Shown: positions 25,076-34,228, counted from the stretch's first letter. The stretch is DNA of 36,994 bases from an uncultured Pelagibacteraceae bacterium (GCA_902603665.1 CACKVV010000007.1:1-36994), one strand, 5' to 3'. Translations and numbers: made by a program. Notes: generated by a model not told the origin, from the letters alone.

Positions 25076-27849
25076 TGAGTGCGGAAAAAAGAAAAGTTGC
25101 CTATATAGATGGAAAACCCTATGAAATAGGGCAAAATCATACATCCATTTTAAAATTTGTAAAAAGTTATTTAGGAGAAAAGAAGGTACCAACACTATGC
25201 GACGACCCTAACCTTGCACCTTATGGTGCTTGCAGAGTTTGCTCTGTTGAAGTTGCTCTAGAAAAAGACGGTCCAACTAAAGTAGTTGCATCATGTCATA
25301 CACCTGTTGGAGAAAACCAACACATATTTACAAGTAATGATGGACTACAAAATTTAAGAAAAAATATTGTTGAGTTAGTTTTAACAGACCATCCAATGAA
25401 TTGTGATACTTGTGAAGTAGATAAAAATTGTGAACTTCAAACTGTAGCAAATGACTTAGGAATAAGCGACCATAGATATAATAACCCTAAACAACATAAA
25501 GGAACCCCAAAAGATACTTCTCACTCTTACATGAGAATGAATTTGGACAACTGTATAAATTGTGGAAGATGTGTAAGAGCATGTGATGAAATTCAAGGTT
25601 CATTTGTTTTGACAATGAGTGGAAGAGGATTTGAGTCTAGAATTACTACTGATAATGATATGCTCTTTGGAGACTCATCATGTGTATCTTGTGGTGCTTG
25701 TGCTCATACGTGTCCAACAGATGCTATTTCAGATGTATTTCAATCTAAATCAGTAAAAGTAGATAAAAAAGTTAGAACTACATGCTCCTACTGCGGTGTT
25801 GGTTGCAATTTAGAGACTTCTGTAAAAGATGGAAAAGTTGTTGCAATAGATACTCCAAAAGAAACTGAAGTAAACGCAGGTCATACATGTATCAAAGGAA
25901 GATATGCATTTGGTTTTTATGATCATCCAGACAGACTGAGAAGTCCTTTGATTAAGAAAAATGGAAAATTTGAAGAAGCATCTTGGGATGATGCTTACGA
26001 ATATATAAAGCAAAAATTGGAAAAGATTAAAAATGAGAGTGGCCCAGATGCTATTGCTGGTATTTCTTCAGCTAGATGCACTAATGAGGAAAATTACGTG
26101 TTTCAAAAAATGATAAGAGCAGCAATTGGAACAAATAATATAGATTGCTGTGCAAGAATTTGTCATTCGCCCACTGCATGGGGAATGCAACAAACTTTTG
26201 GAACTGGAGCAGCAACCAACTCCACAGAAGATATTTATCACGCTGATTTATTTTTAGTCATTGGTGCAAATCCAACTAATGCTCATCCTGTAACTGGTGC
26301 AAAAATTAAACAACAGGTTATGAAAGGTAAAAAATTAATTGTACTTGATCCAATTACTACTGATATTGCTAAACTTGCTGACTATCATATTAGATTAAGA
26401 CCTGGAACAAACGTTGCTGTTCTAAACATGATGCTTTACTACATTGTTAAAGGAAATTTATTAAATAAAGAATTTGTAGAAAATAGAACTGAAGGTTTCG
26501 AAGAATTTTTAAATCACATCAATGGTTTAGATATTGATCATTTAGCAAGTGTTGCTGGTGTTGATAAACAATTAGTTAAAGAAGCAGCCATCGCATATGC
26601 TACTGCAAAAAATTCTATGGAGTTCCATGGTTTAGGGGTAACTGAACACGAACAAGGTTCTAAAACGGTAATGTTGATTGCCGACCTTGCAATGATTACT
26701 GGAAACATTGGAAGAAGAGGAGTTGGAGTAAATCCTTTAAGAGGACAAAACAACGTTCAAGGTGCAGCTGATATGGGATGCCAACCTCACCAAGGTGCTG
26801 GTTATTTCCCAGTAGCTGATAAAAAAATTCAAGATTTTTACACTGAAAAATATGGTGCAATCCACCCAACAAAAGCTGGATTGAAAATCCCAGAAATATT
26901 TGATGCAGCAATAAATAAAGAAGTTAAAGGATTATGGATTATTGGTGAAGATATCGTTCAAACTGATCCAAATAGTGCGCATGTAATTAAAGCAATGGAG
27001 TCTTTGGATTTATTAGTTGTTCAAGAGATATTTATGAGTGAAACAGCTAAATTAGCAGATGTAGTTCTTCCAGGAACAACATTTTTAGAAAAAGACGGTA
27101 CTTTTACAAACACAGAAAGAAGAGTTCAAAGAGTTAATAAAGCCGCTGAACCTTTGCCAGGCACAAAACCTGATGGTGTAATTGTTACTGAAATGATGCA
27201 AAAGCTTGGATATGATCAGCCAACTTATGATGCTGATCAAGTATTAGCAGAAGTTGCGGATGTTGTTCCGTTCTTTAAAGGAATTACTAGAGAGAGACTA
27301 GGTAAACTTGGATTACAGTGGCCAGTAAAAGAAGATGGAACAGATACAAAAATTTTACATGAAAAAGAGTTTAAGCTTGGAAAAGGAAGATTAAAGTCTT
27401 TTGACTGGAAGGAGTCTACAGAAATTAAAAATAATATTAAAGAGTATCCACTAATTCTTACCACTAGTAGAGTTTTACAGCATTATAACGCAGCAACTAT
27501 GACAAGAAGAACTAAAAATTTAAATATTGTTGATGAAGATATATTATTAGTAAACCCTATAGATGCTAAAGAAAGAGAATTAAATAATGGCGATATAGCA
27601 AGACTTTACTCAGGTAGAGGTGAGGTTTCATTAAAAGTTGAGGTTACAGACAAAGTAAAAGAGGGAATTGTGTTCACAACTTTCCATTTTCCAGAACACA
27701 TGGTCAATATGGTTACAGGTGATGGTAAAGATGAAGAGACAAAATGTGCAGAATATAAAGTTTCTGCAGTTCAAGTTCAAAAAATATCAAATAAATTTAA
27801 AACAGAAATTTCTCCATCCGAAAAACAAGCTGAAATTGTAAGAAATTAA
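25075..27849 (+). CDS. fdsA: NAD-dependent formate dehydrogenase alpha subunit (molybdenum, cysteine type)
   Basis: Catalytic subunit oxidising formate to CO2 at bis-MGD molybdenum; 924 residues. In order: 2Fe-2S domain (Cys42, Cys53, Cys56, Cys74), NuoG-like His106/Cys110/Cys113/Cys119, two ferredoxin 4Fe-4S motifs (Cys160-163-166-170 and Cys203-206-209-213), a further 4Fe-4S (Cys237, Cys240, Cys244, Cys272), then the molybdopterin domains. The Mo ligand is Cys363 in CCARICHSPT next to His364, so this is not a selenocysteine enzyme. It ends with a cofactor-binding domain (VLQHYNAATMTRR region, NPIDAKERELNNGD). It should work with FdsB in the cytoplasm. Confidence 0.96.
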   Translation: MSAEKRKVAYIDGKPYEIGQNHTSILKFVKSYLGEKKVPTLCDDPNLAPYGACRVCSVEVALEKDGPTKVVASCHTPVGENQHIFTSNDGLQNLRKNIVELVLTDHPMNCDTCEVDKNCELQTVANDLGISDHRYNNPKQHKGTPKDTSHSYMRMNLDNCINCGRCVRACDEIQGSFVLTMSGRGFESRITTDNDMLFGDSSCVSCGACAHTCPTDAISDVFQSKSVKVDKKVRTTCSYCGVGCNLETSVKDGKVVAIDTPKETEVNAGHTCIKGRYAFGFYDHPDRLRSPLIKKNGKFEEASWDDAYEYIKQKLEKIKNESGPDAIAGISSARCTNEENYVFQKMIRAAIGTNNIDCCARICHSPTAWGMQQTFGTGAATNSTEDIYHADLFLVIGANPTNAHPVTGAKIKQQVMKGKKLIVLDPITTDIAKLADYHIRLRPGTNVAVLNMMLYYIVKGNLLNKEFVENRTEGFEEFLNHINGLDIDHLASVAGVDKQLVKEAAIAYATAKNSMEFHGLGVTEHEQGSKTVMLIADLAMITGNIGRRGVGVNPLRGQNNVQGAADMGCQPHQGAGYFPVADKKIQDFYTEKYGAIHPTKAGLKIPEIFDAAINKEVKGLWIIGEDIVQTDPNSAHVIKAMESLDLLVVQEIFMSETAKLADVVLPGTTFLEKDGTFTNTERRVQRVNKAAEPLPGTKPDGVIVTEMMQKLGYDQPTYDADQVLAEVADVVPFFKGITRERLGKLGLQWPVKEDGTDTKILHEKEFKLGKGRLKSFDWKESTEIKNNIKEYPLILTTSRVLQHYNAATMTRRTKNLNIVDEDILLVNPIDAKERELNNGDIARLYSGRGEVSLKVEVTDKVKEGIVFTTFHFPEHMVNMVTGDGKDEETKCAEYKVSAVQVQKISNKFKTEISPSEKQAEIVRN

Positions 27850-27907
27850 AATATTCTCCAAAAATTTTTAAAATTTTATTTTTTAGGTTAAAATATTATT
27901 AAAAAAA

Positions 27908-27913
27908 AAGGAG
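27908..27913 (+). promoter_or_regulatory. Strong Shine-Dalgarno site for the GYD gene
   Basis: AAGGAG lies five bases before the ATG at 27919, after a run of A. It is among the few strong ribosome sites in the window. The 69-base gap behind fdsA is almost pure A/T and may also hold a promoter (TTAAAATATTATT, roughly 27890-27901). Confidence 0.6.
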
Positions 27914-27918
27914 TTATA

Positions 27919-28236
27919 ATGAAAGCATATATAATGGGTAATTACACAGAAAAAGCCTTTCAAGGTTTCATGAAGGATCCTACAAGTGATAGAAAAGCAG
28001 TGGTAGAACAATTAACAAAGGCAGTTGGTGGAACAATTCATAGTATGGACATCGTTAGAGGTTCATATGATTTTATTGTTGTGACTGATATTGGAGCGTT
28101 TGAAAATTTTGCTGCAATTAAATTAGTTGTTGAAGCATCTGGTGCTGTAAAGAATATGACAATGTTAGAAGCAATAGACTTTACTAAAGCTACAACTAAA
28201 GCAAGTCAGATAGGTTATAAACCACCAGGACAATAG
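27919..28236 (+). CDS. GYD-domain protein
   Basis: A 105-residue protein of the GYD family, a small ferredoxin-like dimer of unknown function. The segment RGSYDFIVVTD (about residues 47-57) is the defining glycine-tyrosine-aspartate region, and MKAYIMGNYTEKAF is the first strand. The strong ribosome site suggests abundant protein. It follows the formate dehydrogenase genes in the same direction and meets the DUF779 gene tail-to-tail with only four bases between. Confidence 0.82.
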   Translation: MKAYIMGNYTEKAFQGFMKDPTSDRKAVVEQLTKAVGGTIHSMDIVRGSYDFIVVTDIGAFENFAAIKLVVEASGAVKNMTMLEAIDFTKATTKASQIGYKPPGQ

Positions 28237-28240
28237 GTAA

Positions 28241-28591
28241 TTATTTTTTTTCGTCGTTATCTACAACTAAGCAGATTTCTGATTTAGTCAGGAATCTGCG
28301 ACCTGTTCCATTATCCAATGAGAACATTCCACCTATTCCTTTAACAGCGTCAATTGTTAGATCAGTATGTTTCCATTTTTCATACTGATCACCATTCATA
28401 TAAAAAGGCACTCCCCCAATTTCGCCTAATTTTACATCATTATCACCTAAAGGAAATTCACCCTCCTGAAAACACATGGGTGCACTACCATCGCAGCATC
28501 CACCAGATTGATGAAACATTAATTTTTCACCATATCTCTCCTGGAGTTCAGATAATAAGTTTAACGCTGAATTTGTTGCAGATACTTTCAT
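28241..28591 (-). CDS. DUF779 protein, aldehyde dehydrogenase partner
   Basis: A small protein of the DUF779 family, which regularly sits next to ExaC/AcoD-type aldehyde dehydrogenases, as here. The hallmark is FHQSGGCCDGSAPMCF with three cysteines; GGVPFYMNGDQYEKWKH and RRFLTKSEICLVV are also typical. I place the start at the ATG at 28591 (MKVSATNSAL), which matches where family members begin. A longer form from the ATG at 28609 adds six residues, but that codon is buried in a perfect hairpin stem. It is transcribed after the aldehyde dehydrogenase. Molecular function is unknown; the cysteines suggest metal or thiol chemistry. Confidence 0.85.
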   Translation of the reverse strand: MKVSATNSALNLLSELQERYGEKLMFHQSGGCCDGSAPMCFQEGEFPLGDNDVKLGEIGGVPFYMNGDQYEKWKHTDLTIDAVKGIGGMFSLDNGTGRRFLTKSEICLVVDNDEKK

Positions 28592-28602
28592 TTTTAAAGT
28601 AC

Positions 28603-28627
28603 GGCCCATGATTTAGAATCATGGGCC
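28603..28627 (-). promoter_or_regulatory. Perfect 11-bp hairpin between aldehyde dehydrogenase and DUF779 genes
   Basis: The arms GGCCCATGATT (28603-28613) and AATCATGGGCC (28617-28627) are perfect inverted repeats with a three-base loop. On the minus transcript the stem lies after the aldehyde dehydrogenase stop and encloses the longest possible start codon of the DUF779 gene. No U tract follows, so a simple terminator is unlikely. It may stabilise the upstream message, reduce DUF779 translation, or bind a regulator as DNA. Confidence 0.7.
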
Positions 28628-28642
28628 AGTATATATTATTGA

Positions 28643-30187
28643 TTAAAAGAAGCCTAACTTTTTCTCAGCATAAGAGACATGTAAGTTCTTATTCTGTCTG
28701 TAATGATTAAGCATCATTTTATGAGTTTCTCTACCAACTCCTGATTGTTTGTAACCGCCAAATGGAGAGTGGGCTGGGTAGGCATGGTAACAGTTAGTCC
28801 ATACTATTCCTGCCTGTATTGCTCTACCCATTCTGTAAGCAATATTACCATTTCTAGTCCAAACACCTGCGCCTAAACCATAAAGAGTATCATTAGCAAT
28901 TTCTAATGCCTCTGCTTCATCTTTAAATTTAATTACAGATACAACAGGTCCAAAAATTTCCTCTTGAGAAATTCTCATTGAGTTGTCAGCTTCAAAAATA
29001 GTTGGTTGAATATAATTTCCTTTTTCCAATCCACTATTAAGTTTACCAACTTCTCCACCTGCTAGAACTTTAGCACCTTCTTTTTTACCAAGGTCTAAGT
29101 AAGATTTGATTTTTTCCATTTGCTCAACTGAGGCTTGTGCACCAATCATTGTTTCCATTTTTAATGGATTGTCTTGAACGACGGCTTTAGTTCTCGCGAT
29201 ACATTTTTCCATGAATTTATCATAAATAGATTCTTGGACTAATGCTCTACTTGGACAAGTACAAACTTCACCCTGATTAAGATTGAACATTACAAAACCT
29301 TCAACACACTTATCTAAAAAATCATCATCTTTATCCATAATGTCCTCAAAGAAAATATTAGGAGATTTACCACCTAACTCAAGTGTAATTGGAATAATGT
29401 TTTGTGCAGCATACTGCATAATCAATCTTCCAGTTGTTGTTTCACCGGTGAATGCAACTTTAGCAACTCTTTTTGACGATGCTAAAGGTTTACCTGCTTC
29501 TAAACCGAAACCACTTACAATGTTCACAACTCCTGGAGGTAATAGATCTCCAATAAGTTCCATCATTACCATAATTGAAGCTGGAGTTTGTTCAGCTGGT
29601 TTTAAAACTGAACAGTTTCCTGCTGCAAGTGCTGGAGCTAATTTCCATGTTGCCATTAACAATGGAAAATTCCATGGTACTATCTGGCCAACTACTCCTA
29701 AAGGTTCTGGTATATTGTAAGAGTATTGCGAGTTACTGATTTCAGCAACTGAGCCTTCCTCAGCTCTAATTACTCCAGCAAAATATCTCCAATGATCTAT
29801 CACTAAAGCCATGTCAGCTGCCATACATTCTCTAATTGGTTTACCATTATCTAAACACTCAGCCACAGCTAGCATGTCTTTATTTTGTTCAAGAACATCT
29901 GCTATCTTGTTAAGAATAACAGATCTAGTTGTAATATCTGTTTTTCCCCATTCTTTAAAAGCTGCGTGAGCCGCATCTAATGCTGCTTCAACATCTTTTT
30001 CATTTGATCTTGCAACAGAACAGATAATCTCGTTCGATATCGGGCTTGGATTATCAAAATATTTGCCTGATAAAGGCTCTACAAATTTCCCATTTATGTA
30101 GTTTCCATATTTAGCTTTAAATGGAAATTTTACTTTTAAATGAGATGTGTCTAGAGCTGACGACACTTTCAATGCTTCTGCACTCAT
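28643..30187 (-). CDS. Aldehyde dehydrogenase, ExaC/AcoD (acetaldehyde) type
   Basis: A 514-residue NAD-dependent aldehyde dehydrogenase. Active-site residues are Asn173 in VPWNFP, Glu270 in [10 protein letters not shown] and nucleophile Cys309 in [11 protein letters not shown]; the GEVCTCPSR form is typical of bacterial acetaldehyde dehydrogenases (ExaC, AcoD, AldB). [12 protein letters not shown] near the C-terminus is also diagnostic. The ATG has a strong GGGAGG ribosome site. The DUF779 partner follows. Acetaldehyde could come from the threonine aldolase or an alcohol dehydrogenase in this window; that link is inferred. Confidence 0.93.
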   Translation of the reverse strand: MSAEALKVSSALDTSHLKVKFPFKAKYGNYINGKFVEPLSGKYFDNPSPISNEIICSVARSNEKDVEAALDAAHAAFKEWGKTDITTRSVILNKIADVLEQNKDMLAVAECLDNGKPIRECMAADMALVIDHWRYFAGVIRAEEGSVAEISNSQYSYNIPEPLGVVGQIVPWNFPLLMATWKLAPALAAGNCSVLKPAEQTPASIMVMMELIGDLLPPGVVNIVSGFGLEAGKPLASSKRVAKVAFTGETTTGRLIMQYAAQNIIPITLELGGKSPNIFFEDIMDKDDDFLDKCVEGFVMFNLNQGEVCTCPSRALVQESIYDKFMEKCIARTKAVVQDNPLKMETMIGAQASVEQMEKIKSYLDLGKKEGAKVLAGGEVGKLNSGLEKGNYIQPTIFEADNSMRISQEEIFGPVVSVIKFKDEAEALEIANDTLYGLGAGVWTRNGNIAYRMGRAIQAGIVWTNCYHAYPAHSPFGGYKQSGVGRETHKMMLNHYRQNKNLHVSYAEKKLGFF

Positions 30188-30419
30188 TATTTCCTCCCTA
30201 AGTTAAGTACATTAAGTATATAAATTCGAAATTAACTTGTTTATTTCAGTCGTTTTTGAATTTAAAAGAGATTGAAGACTGAATAATTTTTTAAATCCAA
30301 ATTTATAATAAATTAATTTAAGACTGTTAATTTGATCTTGTAAATGTGTTATTTTGAATTCAACTTTGAATTGAAAAAAGACTTATTGAATTTAGTTATA
30401 AAACTATGATTATCTAAGT
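30188..30419. promoter_or_regulatory. Divergent promoter region, aldehyde dehydrogenase/moaA
   Basis: The longest gene-free stretch of the window (232 bases, very AT-rich). It contains the aldehyde dehydrogenase ribosome site (CCTCCCT at 30193-30199, GGGAGG on the minus strand). It also has an inverted repeat TTCAGTC (30245-30251) and GACTGAA (30277-30283), whose half-sites are 32 bases apart, about three helical turns, and a perfect palindrome TTGAATTCAA (30354-30363) followed by a similar TTTGAATTGAAA. These could be regulator sites. I see no Moco riboswitch fold and no small gene. Confidence 0.45.
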
Positions 30420-31412
30420 ATGGAATTATTGAAAGACAAATTTGGCAGAAAATTCCCCTACATAAGATTATCCATAACAGATGTATGTAATTTTAAATGC
30501 GGCTATTGTTTACCTAATGGTTTCAAAATTGACAAAAGTGACAATAGAACTTTTTTAAGTTTAGAAGAAATTAAAAGATTAGCTAAAGGTTTATCAGAAT
30601 TGGGAGTAAGTAAGATTAGATTAACTGGTGGAGAACCTACAATTAGAAAAGATTTTTATGAAATTGTAAAAGTAATAAAAAATAGTTCAGGAATAAATAA
30701 AACTGTAATCACTACTAATGGATATAAACTTGACAAATTTGCAGAACAGCTTGTGGAAAGTGGTTTAGATGGAATTAATATAAGTATTGATAGCTTAGAT
30801 AAAAATAAGTTTCATAAAATTACAGGACATGATCGATTAAATGAAATTTTAAATGGTATTGAAAAACTACAGAAACTAAATTTTAAAAATATTAAAATTA
30901 ACGCTGTTCTTTTAAAAGGAGTAAATAGTAATGATAAAGATTTTCAACAATGGTCTAATTACATAAAATCAAATCAAGTAGAATTTAGATATATCGAATT
31001 GATGCAAACAGGAGACAATTTAGATTATTTTAAAAAATATCATATTTCTTCAAAAGTATTCACTGACTTTTTGATTAAAAATGATTGGATAATACAAACT
31101 CTAGGAATAGATGCTGGTCCGTCAAAAAATTATATAAATCCAGAATTTAAAGGGAAATTTGGAATTATCGCTCCATATTCAAAAGATTTTTGCAAATCCT
31201 GTAATAGATTAAGAATTACATCTAGAGGAGACTTAAGATTGTGTTTGTTTGGAAACACTGGAATAAATATAAGACACTTAATTCAAAGAGATGATCAAAC
31301 TGAAGAATTAAAAGATTTAATTTTGAAACAATTAAATTTTAAAAAGGAATCTCATTACTTAGAACTTGGTGAAACTGGTTTAACTAATAACCTATCAGTA
31401 ACTGGCGGATAA
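30420..31412 (+). CDS. moaA: GTP 3',8-cyclase
   Basis: Radical SAM enzyme starting molybdenum cofactor synthesis by rearranging GTP. It has the SAM cluster CNFKCGYC (Cys23, Cys27, Cys30), TGGEPTIRKDF, and the second cluster in CKSCNRLRITSRGDLRLC (Cys258, Cys261, Cys275). The C-terminal Gly-Gly essential for activity is present (SVTGG). 330 residues is normal. The stop overlaps moaC by one base (TAATG), starting a chain of coupled genes through msrP. Confidence 0.96.
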   Translation: MELLKDKFGRKFPYIRLSITDVCNFKCGYCLPNGFKIDKSDNRTFLSLEEIKRLAKGLSELGVSKIRLTGGEPTIRKDFYEIVKVIKNSSGINKTVITTNGYKLDKFAEQLVESGLDGINISIDSLDKNKFHKITGHDRLNEILNGIEKLQKLNFKNIKINAVLLKGVNSNDKDFQQWSNYIKSNQVEFRYIELMQTGDNLDYFKKYHISSKVFTDFLIKNDWIIQTLGIDAGPSKNYINPEFKGKFGIIAPYSKDFCKSCNRLRITSRGDLRLCLFGNTGINIRHLIQRDDQTEELKDLILKQLNFKKESHYLELGETGLTNNLSVTGG

Positions 31413-31960
31413 TGAAAAATTTAAAAATAATAAAAAAAAATGATTTAAAAGATTGGGCTGAGGAATTGTTCCAAAAAAATTCATATAATATGGTTGATGT
31501 GTCTTCAAAGAAAGAAACCTTCAGAAGAGCACTCGCAACAGGAAAAATTTTTGTAGGTGAAGAAGTTTTTTCATTAATTAAATCAAATCAAATGCCTAAG
31601 GGGGATCCTATTTCTTTAGCAGAGGTATCAGCCATATTGGGTGTAAAAAAAACGAGTGAGATTATTCCATTATGCCACCCTCTTTCAATTGATCATATTT
31701 CGACAAAAATTATATTGATTGATGAAACTTATTCACTTGACGTCTTTTGTGTTGTCTCAACATATTCTAAAACTGGTGTAGAGATGGAAGCAATTATGGG
31801 AGTAAATAGTGCTTTAATAACCATTTATGATTTAAGCAAAATAGTAAATCCACATTTAAAAATTTCTGATATAAAATTATTGATAAAAGAAGGTGGAAAA
31901 AAAGGATTATGGAAAAATCCAGATGGGTTACCAGATTTTTTAAAAGAAATATTTAATTAA
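31412..31960 (+). CDS. moaC: Cyclic pyranopterin monophosphate synthase
   Basis: Converts the MoaA product into cyclic pyranopterin monophosphate. Diagnostic segments are MVDVSSK, the LCHPLSIDH histidines, TGVEMEAIMG and IYDLSKIV with the Asp/Lys pair, then KEGGKKG. At 182 residues it is about 20 longer than the usual MoaC because of an N-terminal extension of some 26 residues before MVDVS. It overlaps moaA and moaD by one base each. Confidence 0.93.
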   Translation: MKNLKIIKKNDLKDWAEELFQKNSYNMVDVSSKKETFRRALATGKIFVGEEVFSLIKSNQMPKGDPISLAEVSAILGVKKTSEIIPLCHPLSIDHISTKIILIDETYSLDVFCVVSTYSKTGVEMEAIMGVNSALITIYDLSKIVNPHLKISDIKLLIKEGGKKGLWKNPDGLPDFLKEIFN

Positions 31961-32229
31961 TGAAAATATCTGTTGAGTTGTTTGGAGCTGCAAGAGAATT
32001 CAGCAAAACAAAGTATTTAGAATTTAATTTTTCAAAATCTTGTAAAGTAATTGATATTAAAAAAAAACTTTATGAGCATGTTGATAATAAATTTAATGGA
32101 AATTTAAATTATAAAGAGATTATAAAAAGTTCGGCATTTTGCTCAGATAAAGATCAATTAATAAAGGAAAACCAAATTTTGAATAAAAATCAAATAATTG
32201 GAATTATTCCACCAATTGGAGGTGGTTAA
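31960..32229 (+). CDS. moaD: Molybdopterin synthase sulfur carrier subunit
   Basis: An 89-residue ubiquitin-like protein that carries sulfur as a C-terminal thiocarboxylate. It begins MKISVELFGAAREFSK, the usual MoaD strand, and ends IIPPIGGG, giving the needed terminal Gly-Gly. It overlaps moaC and moaE by one base each. The adenylating partner MoeB is not in the window, so it must be elsewhere. Confidence 0.92.
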   Translation: MKISVELFGAAREFSKTKYLEFNFSKSCKVIDIKKKLYEHVDNKFNGNLNYKEIIKSSAFCSDKDQLIKENQILNKNQIIGIIPPIGGG

Positions 32230-32672
32230 TGCTCCATGCAAAAATTATAGACTCTTCAATTGAAAAAATTGAAATTTCCAAAGCAGAATATTTTTTAAAA
32301 TCGGAAAAATTTGGTGCAGTAATTTATTTTATTGGAGTTGTTAGGGATAATAATGAAAATAAAAAGGTTAATGGAATTACATACGATGCAAAAGATACAA
32401 TGGTAATTAAGAGTTTTGAAGAAATTTATAATGAGACAGAGCAAAAACTAGGAATTAAAAATAAGGCTGTTTTTATTGAACATGTAAAGGGTCACCTCAA
32501 ACTTTCTGAAAAAAGCATACTAATAGGAGTAGCTTGTAAACATAGAGATGAGGCATATCGACTATCAAGATTTATTATTGAAGAAATAAAGAAAAGATCA
32601 CCTATATGGAAAAAGGAACATTATGAAAATGAAGATAGTGAATGGCTTAAAGGTATTTCGTTAACAACATGA
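32229..32672 (+). CDS. moaE: Molybdopterin synthase catalytic subunit
   Basis: Large subunit of molybdopterin synthase, which with MoaD puts two sulfurs on the pyranopterin. The 147 residues include GAVIYFIGVVRD, VNGITYDAKDTM, IEHVKGHL, ACKHRDEAYR and the catalytic lysine region SPIWKKEHYE. The stop overlaps the msrP start by four bases (ATGA). Confidence 0.94.
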   Translation: MLHAKIIDSSIEKIEISKAEYFLKSEKFGAVIYFIGVVRDNNENKKVNGITYDAKDTMVIKSFEEIYNETEQKLGIKNKAVFIEHVKGHLKLSEKSILIGVACKHRDEAYRLSRFIIEEIKKRSPIWKKEHYENEDSEWLKGISLTT

Positions 32673-33586
32673 AATTGAATAAATTTAAATCTTCGGAAAT
32701 AACTCCTGAAAATTTTTATATAAATAGACGAAAGTTCCTTAAGAAAATGGGTATTGTAACTGGAACTGCTTTCGCTTCTCAAAATATAATTACATCTGCT
32801 TTATCTTATACCCCTGAAACTGAGCGAAAAATAACTCCTTATAAATTTGCAACCACTTACAACAACTATTACGAATTTGGGACAAGTAAGTCTGATCCAC
32901 ATAAAAACTCTAAAGATTTTATAACAAAGCCATGGGATATTAAAATTGATGGCGAAGTTGAAAATGAAATAACTTTGTCAGTTGAGGAAATTAAAAACAC
33001 GATCCCAAGTGAAGAGAGAATATATAGATTTAGATGTGTTGAAGGTTGGTCGATGGTAGTCCCGTGGCTAGGTTTTCCGCTCAACAAACTATTAAATAAA
33101 GTTAAGCCAACCTCTAAAGCTAAATTTGTAAAATTTACATCTTTATATGATCCAGATCAAATGAAAGGACAAAGATTTCCAGTATTGAATTGGCCATACA
33201 AAGAAGGTTTGAGAATTGATGAAGCCATGCACCCATTAACAATAATGGTTACCGGACTTTATGGAAAAGAATTACCAAATCAAAACGGTGCACCTTTAAG
33301 ATTGATAGTGCCATGGAAATATGGATTTAAAAGCGCAAAGGCAATTGTTAATATAAAATTTGTTGAAAAAATGCCTGTTTCGTCTTGGATGAATGCTTCA
33401 CCAAATGAATATGGTTTTTATTCTAATGTTAATCCTAATGTATCACACCCAAGATGGTCTCAAGCGACTGAAAGAGTGATTGGTGAGAATATATACTCAC
33501 CAAGAATAAAAACAGTGATGTTTAATGGTTATGGGGATGAAGTTGCAGGTCTCTATGATGGAATGGATTTAAGAAAAAATTTTTAA
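32669..33586 (+). CDS. msrP: Periplasmic methionine sulfoxide reductase, molybdenum catalytic subunit
   Basis: MsrP (YedY) repairs oxidised methionine in periplasmic proteins with electrons from MsrQ. A twin-arginine signal is seen at NRRKFLKKMG (Arg20, Arg21), which exports the folded, Moco-loaded enzyme. The Mo ligand is Cys123 in RFRCVEGWSMVVPWLGF, followed by APLRLIVPWKYGFKS. At 305 residues it is slightly shorter than the E. coli protein. It overlaps moaE, and the msrQ gene follows four bases after its stop. Co-translation with the moa genes links enzyme and cofactor supply. Confidence 0.94.
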   Translation: MKLNKFKSSEITPENFYINRRKFLKKMGIVTGTAFASQNIITSALSYTPETERKITPYKFATTYNNYYEFGTSKSDPHKNSKDFITKPWDIKIDGEVENEITLSVEEIKNTIPSEERIYRFRCVEGWSMVVPWLGFPLNKLLNKVKPTSKAKFVKFTSLYDPDQMKGQRFPVLNWPYKEGLRIDEAMHPLTIMVTGLYGKELPNQNGAPLRLIVPWKYGFKSAKAIVNIKFVEKMPVSSWMNASPNEYGFYSNVNPNVSHPRWSQATERVIGENIYSPRIKTVMFNGYGDEVAGLYDGMDLRKNF

Positions 33587-33590
33587 TTAA

Positions 33591-34184
33591 ATGATAAGAA
33601 TTTTCAAACCCACAATCTTTGTATTGTGTTTAATTCCTTTTATAATAATAGCGTATCAAATTTTATTTAATCAACTTGGAGCAGAACCAGTAAAACAAGT
33701 AACTCATCATACAGGAGAGTGGACATTAAGATTTATTTTGCTGTCTCTAGCAATGACACCTCTTAAAAATATTACAAAAATTTTAGCTTGGATAAAATAT
33801 CGAAGGATGTTGGGATTATTTGCTTTTTTTTATGGAACTTTACATTTGCTTACTTACATTGGTTTTGATTACCAGTTTAATTTTGATCCGATTATTGATG
33901 ATGTTTTGAATAAAAAATTTATTTTTATAGGATTTGCTGCATGGCTTTTGATGTTACCTCTTGCTATTACCTCAAATCAAAAAATGGTACTTATCTTAAA
34001 ACAAAATTGGAAAAAAATTCACAGGCTATCGTATTTAATTGGTATTTTTGCTGTTCTACATTTTATCTGGTTATCTAAGACTATTTTTTTTGAACCATTG
34101 ATATACTTAATAATTCTAATAACTCTTTTAACCTTAAGATTAGATTTTATTAAATTTATATTTAAGAAAAAATCGGTTACTTGA
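33591..34184 (+). CDS. msrQ: Haem-binding membrane subunit of MsrPQ
   Basis: MsrQ (YedZ) is a six-helix b-type haem protein that feeds quinol- or flavin-derived electrons to MsrP across the inner membrane. The 197-residue protein has HHTGEWTLRFILLSLAMTPL, the GLFAFFYGTLHLLTY histidine helix and IHRLSYLIGIFAVLHFIWL with two histidines; these are the expected haem ligands. It is four bases downstream of msrP. Confidence 0.93.
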   Translation: MIRIFKPTIFVLCLIPFIIIAYQILFNQLGAEPVKQVTHHTGEWTLRFILLSLAMTPLKNITKILAWIKYRRMLGLFAFFYGTLHLLTYIGFDYQFNFDPIIDDVLNKKFIFIGFAAWLLMLPLAITSNQKMVLILKQNWKKIHRLSYLIGIFAVLHFIWLSKTIFFEPLIYLIILITLLTLRLDFIKFIFKKKSVT

Positions 34185-34228
34185 TATTTTTTAATTCATA
34201 TTTTTTTTTAAAAGACTATATTTATCTA

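Noticed and set aside
26145..26170. Possible selenocysteine site in the formate dehydrogenase alpha subunit
   Set aside because: The Mo ligand codon is TGT (cysteine, residue 363) with no in-frame TGA, so no selenocysteine is needed.
28603..28627. Rho-independent terminator at the hairpin before DUF779
   Set aside because: The stem is strong but neither strand has a U tract after it, and DUF779 is normally co-expressed with the upstream dehydrogenase; it is kept as a regulatory hairpin instead.
29283..29720. 145-residue frame on the plus strand inside the aldehyde dehydrogenase
   Set aside because: It lies wholly antisense to a strongly conserved gene, has no recognisable motif and no ribosome site; it is a shadow of codon use in the real gene.
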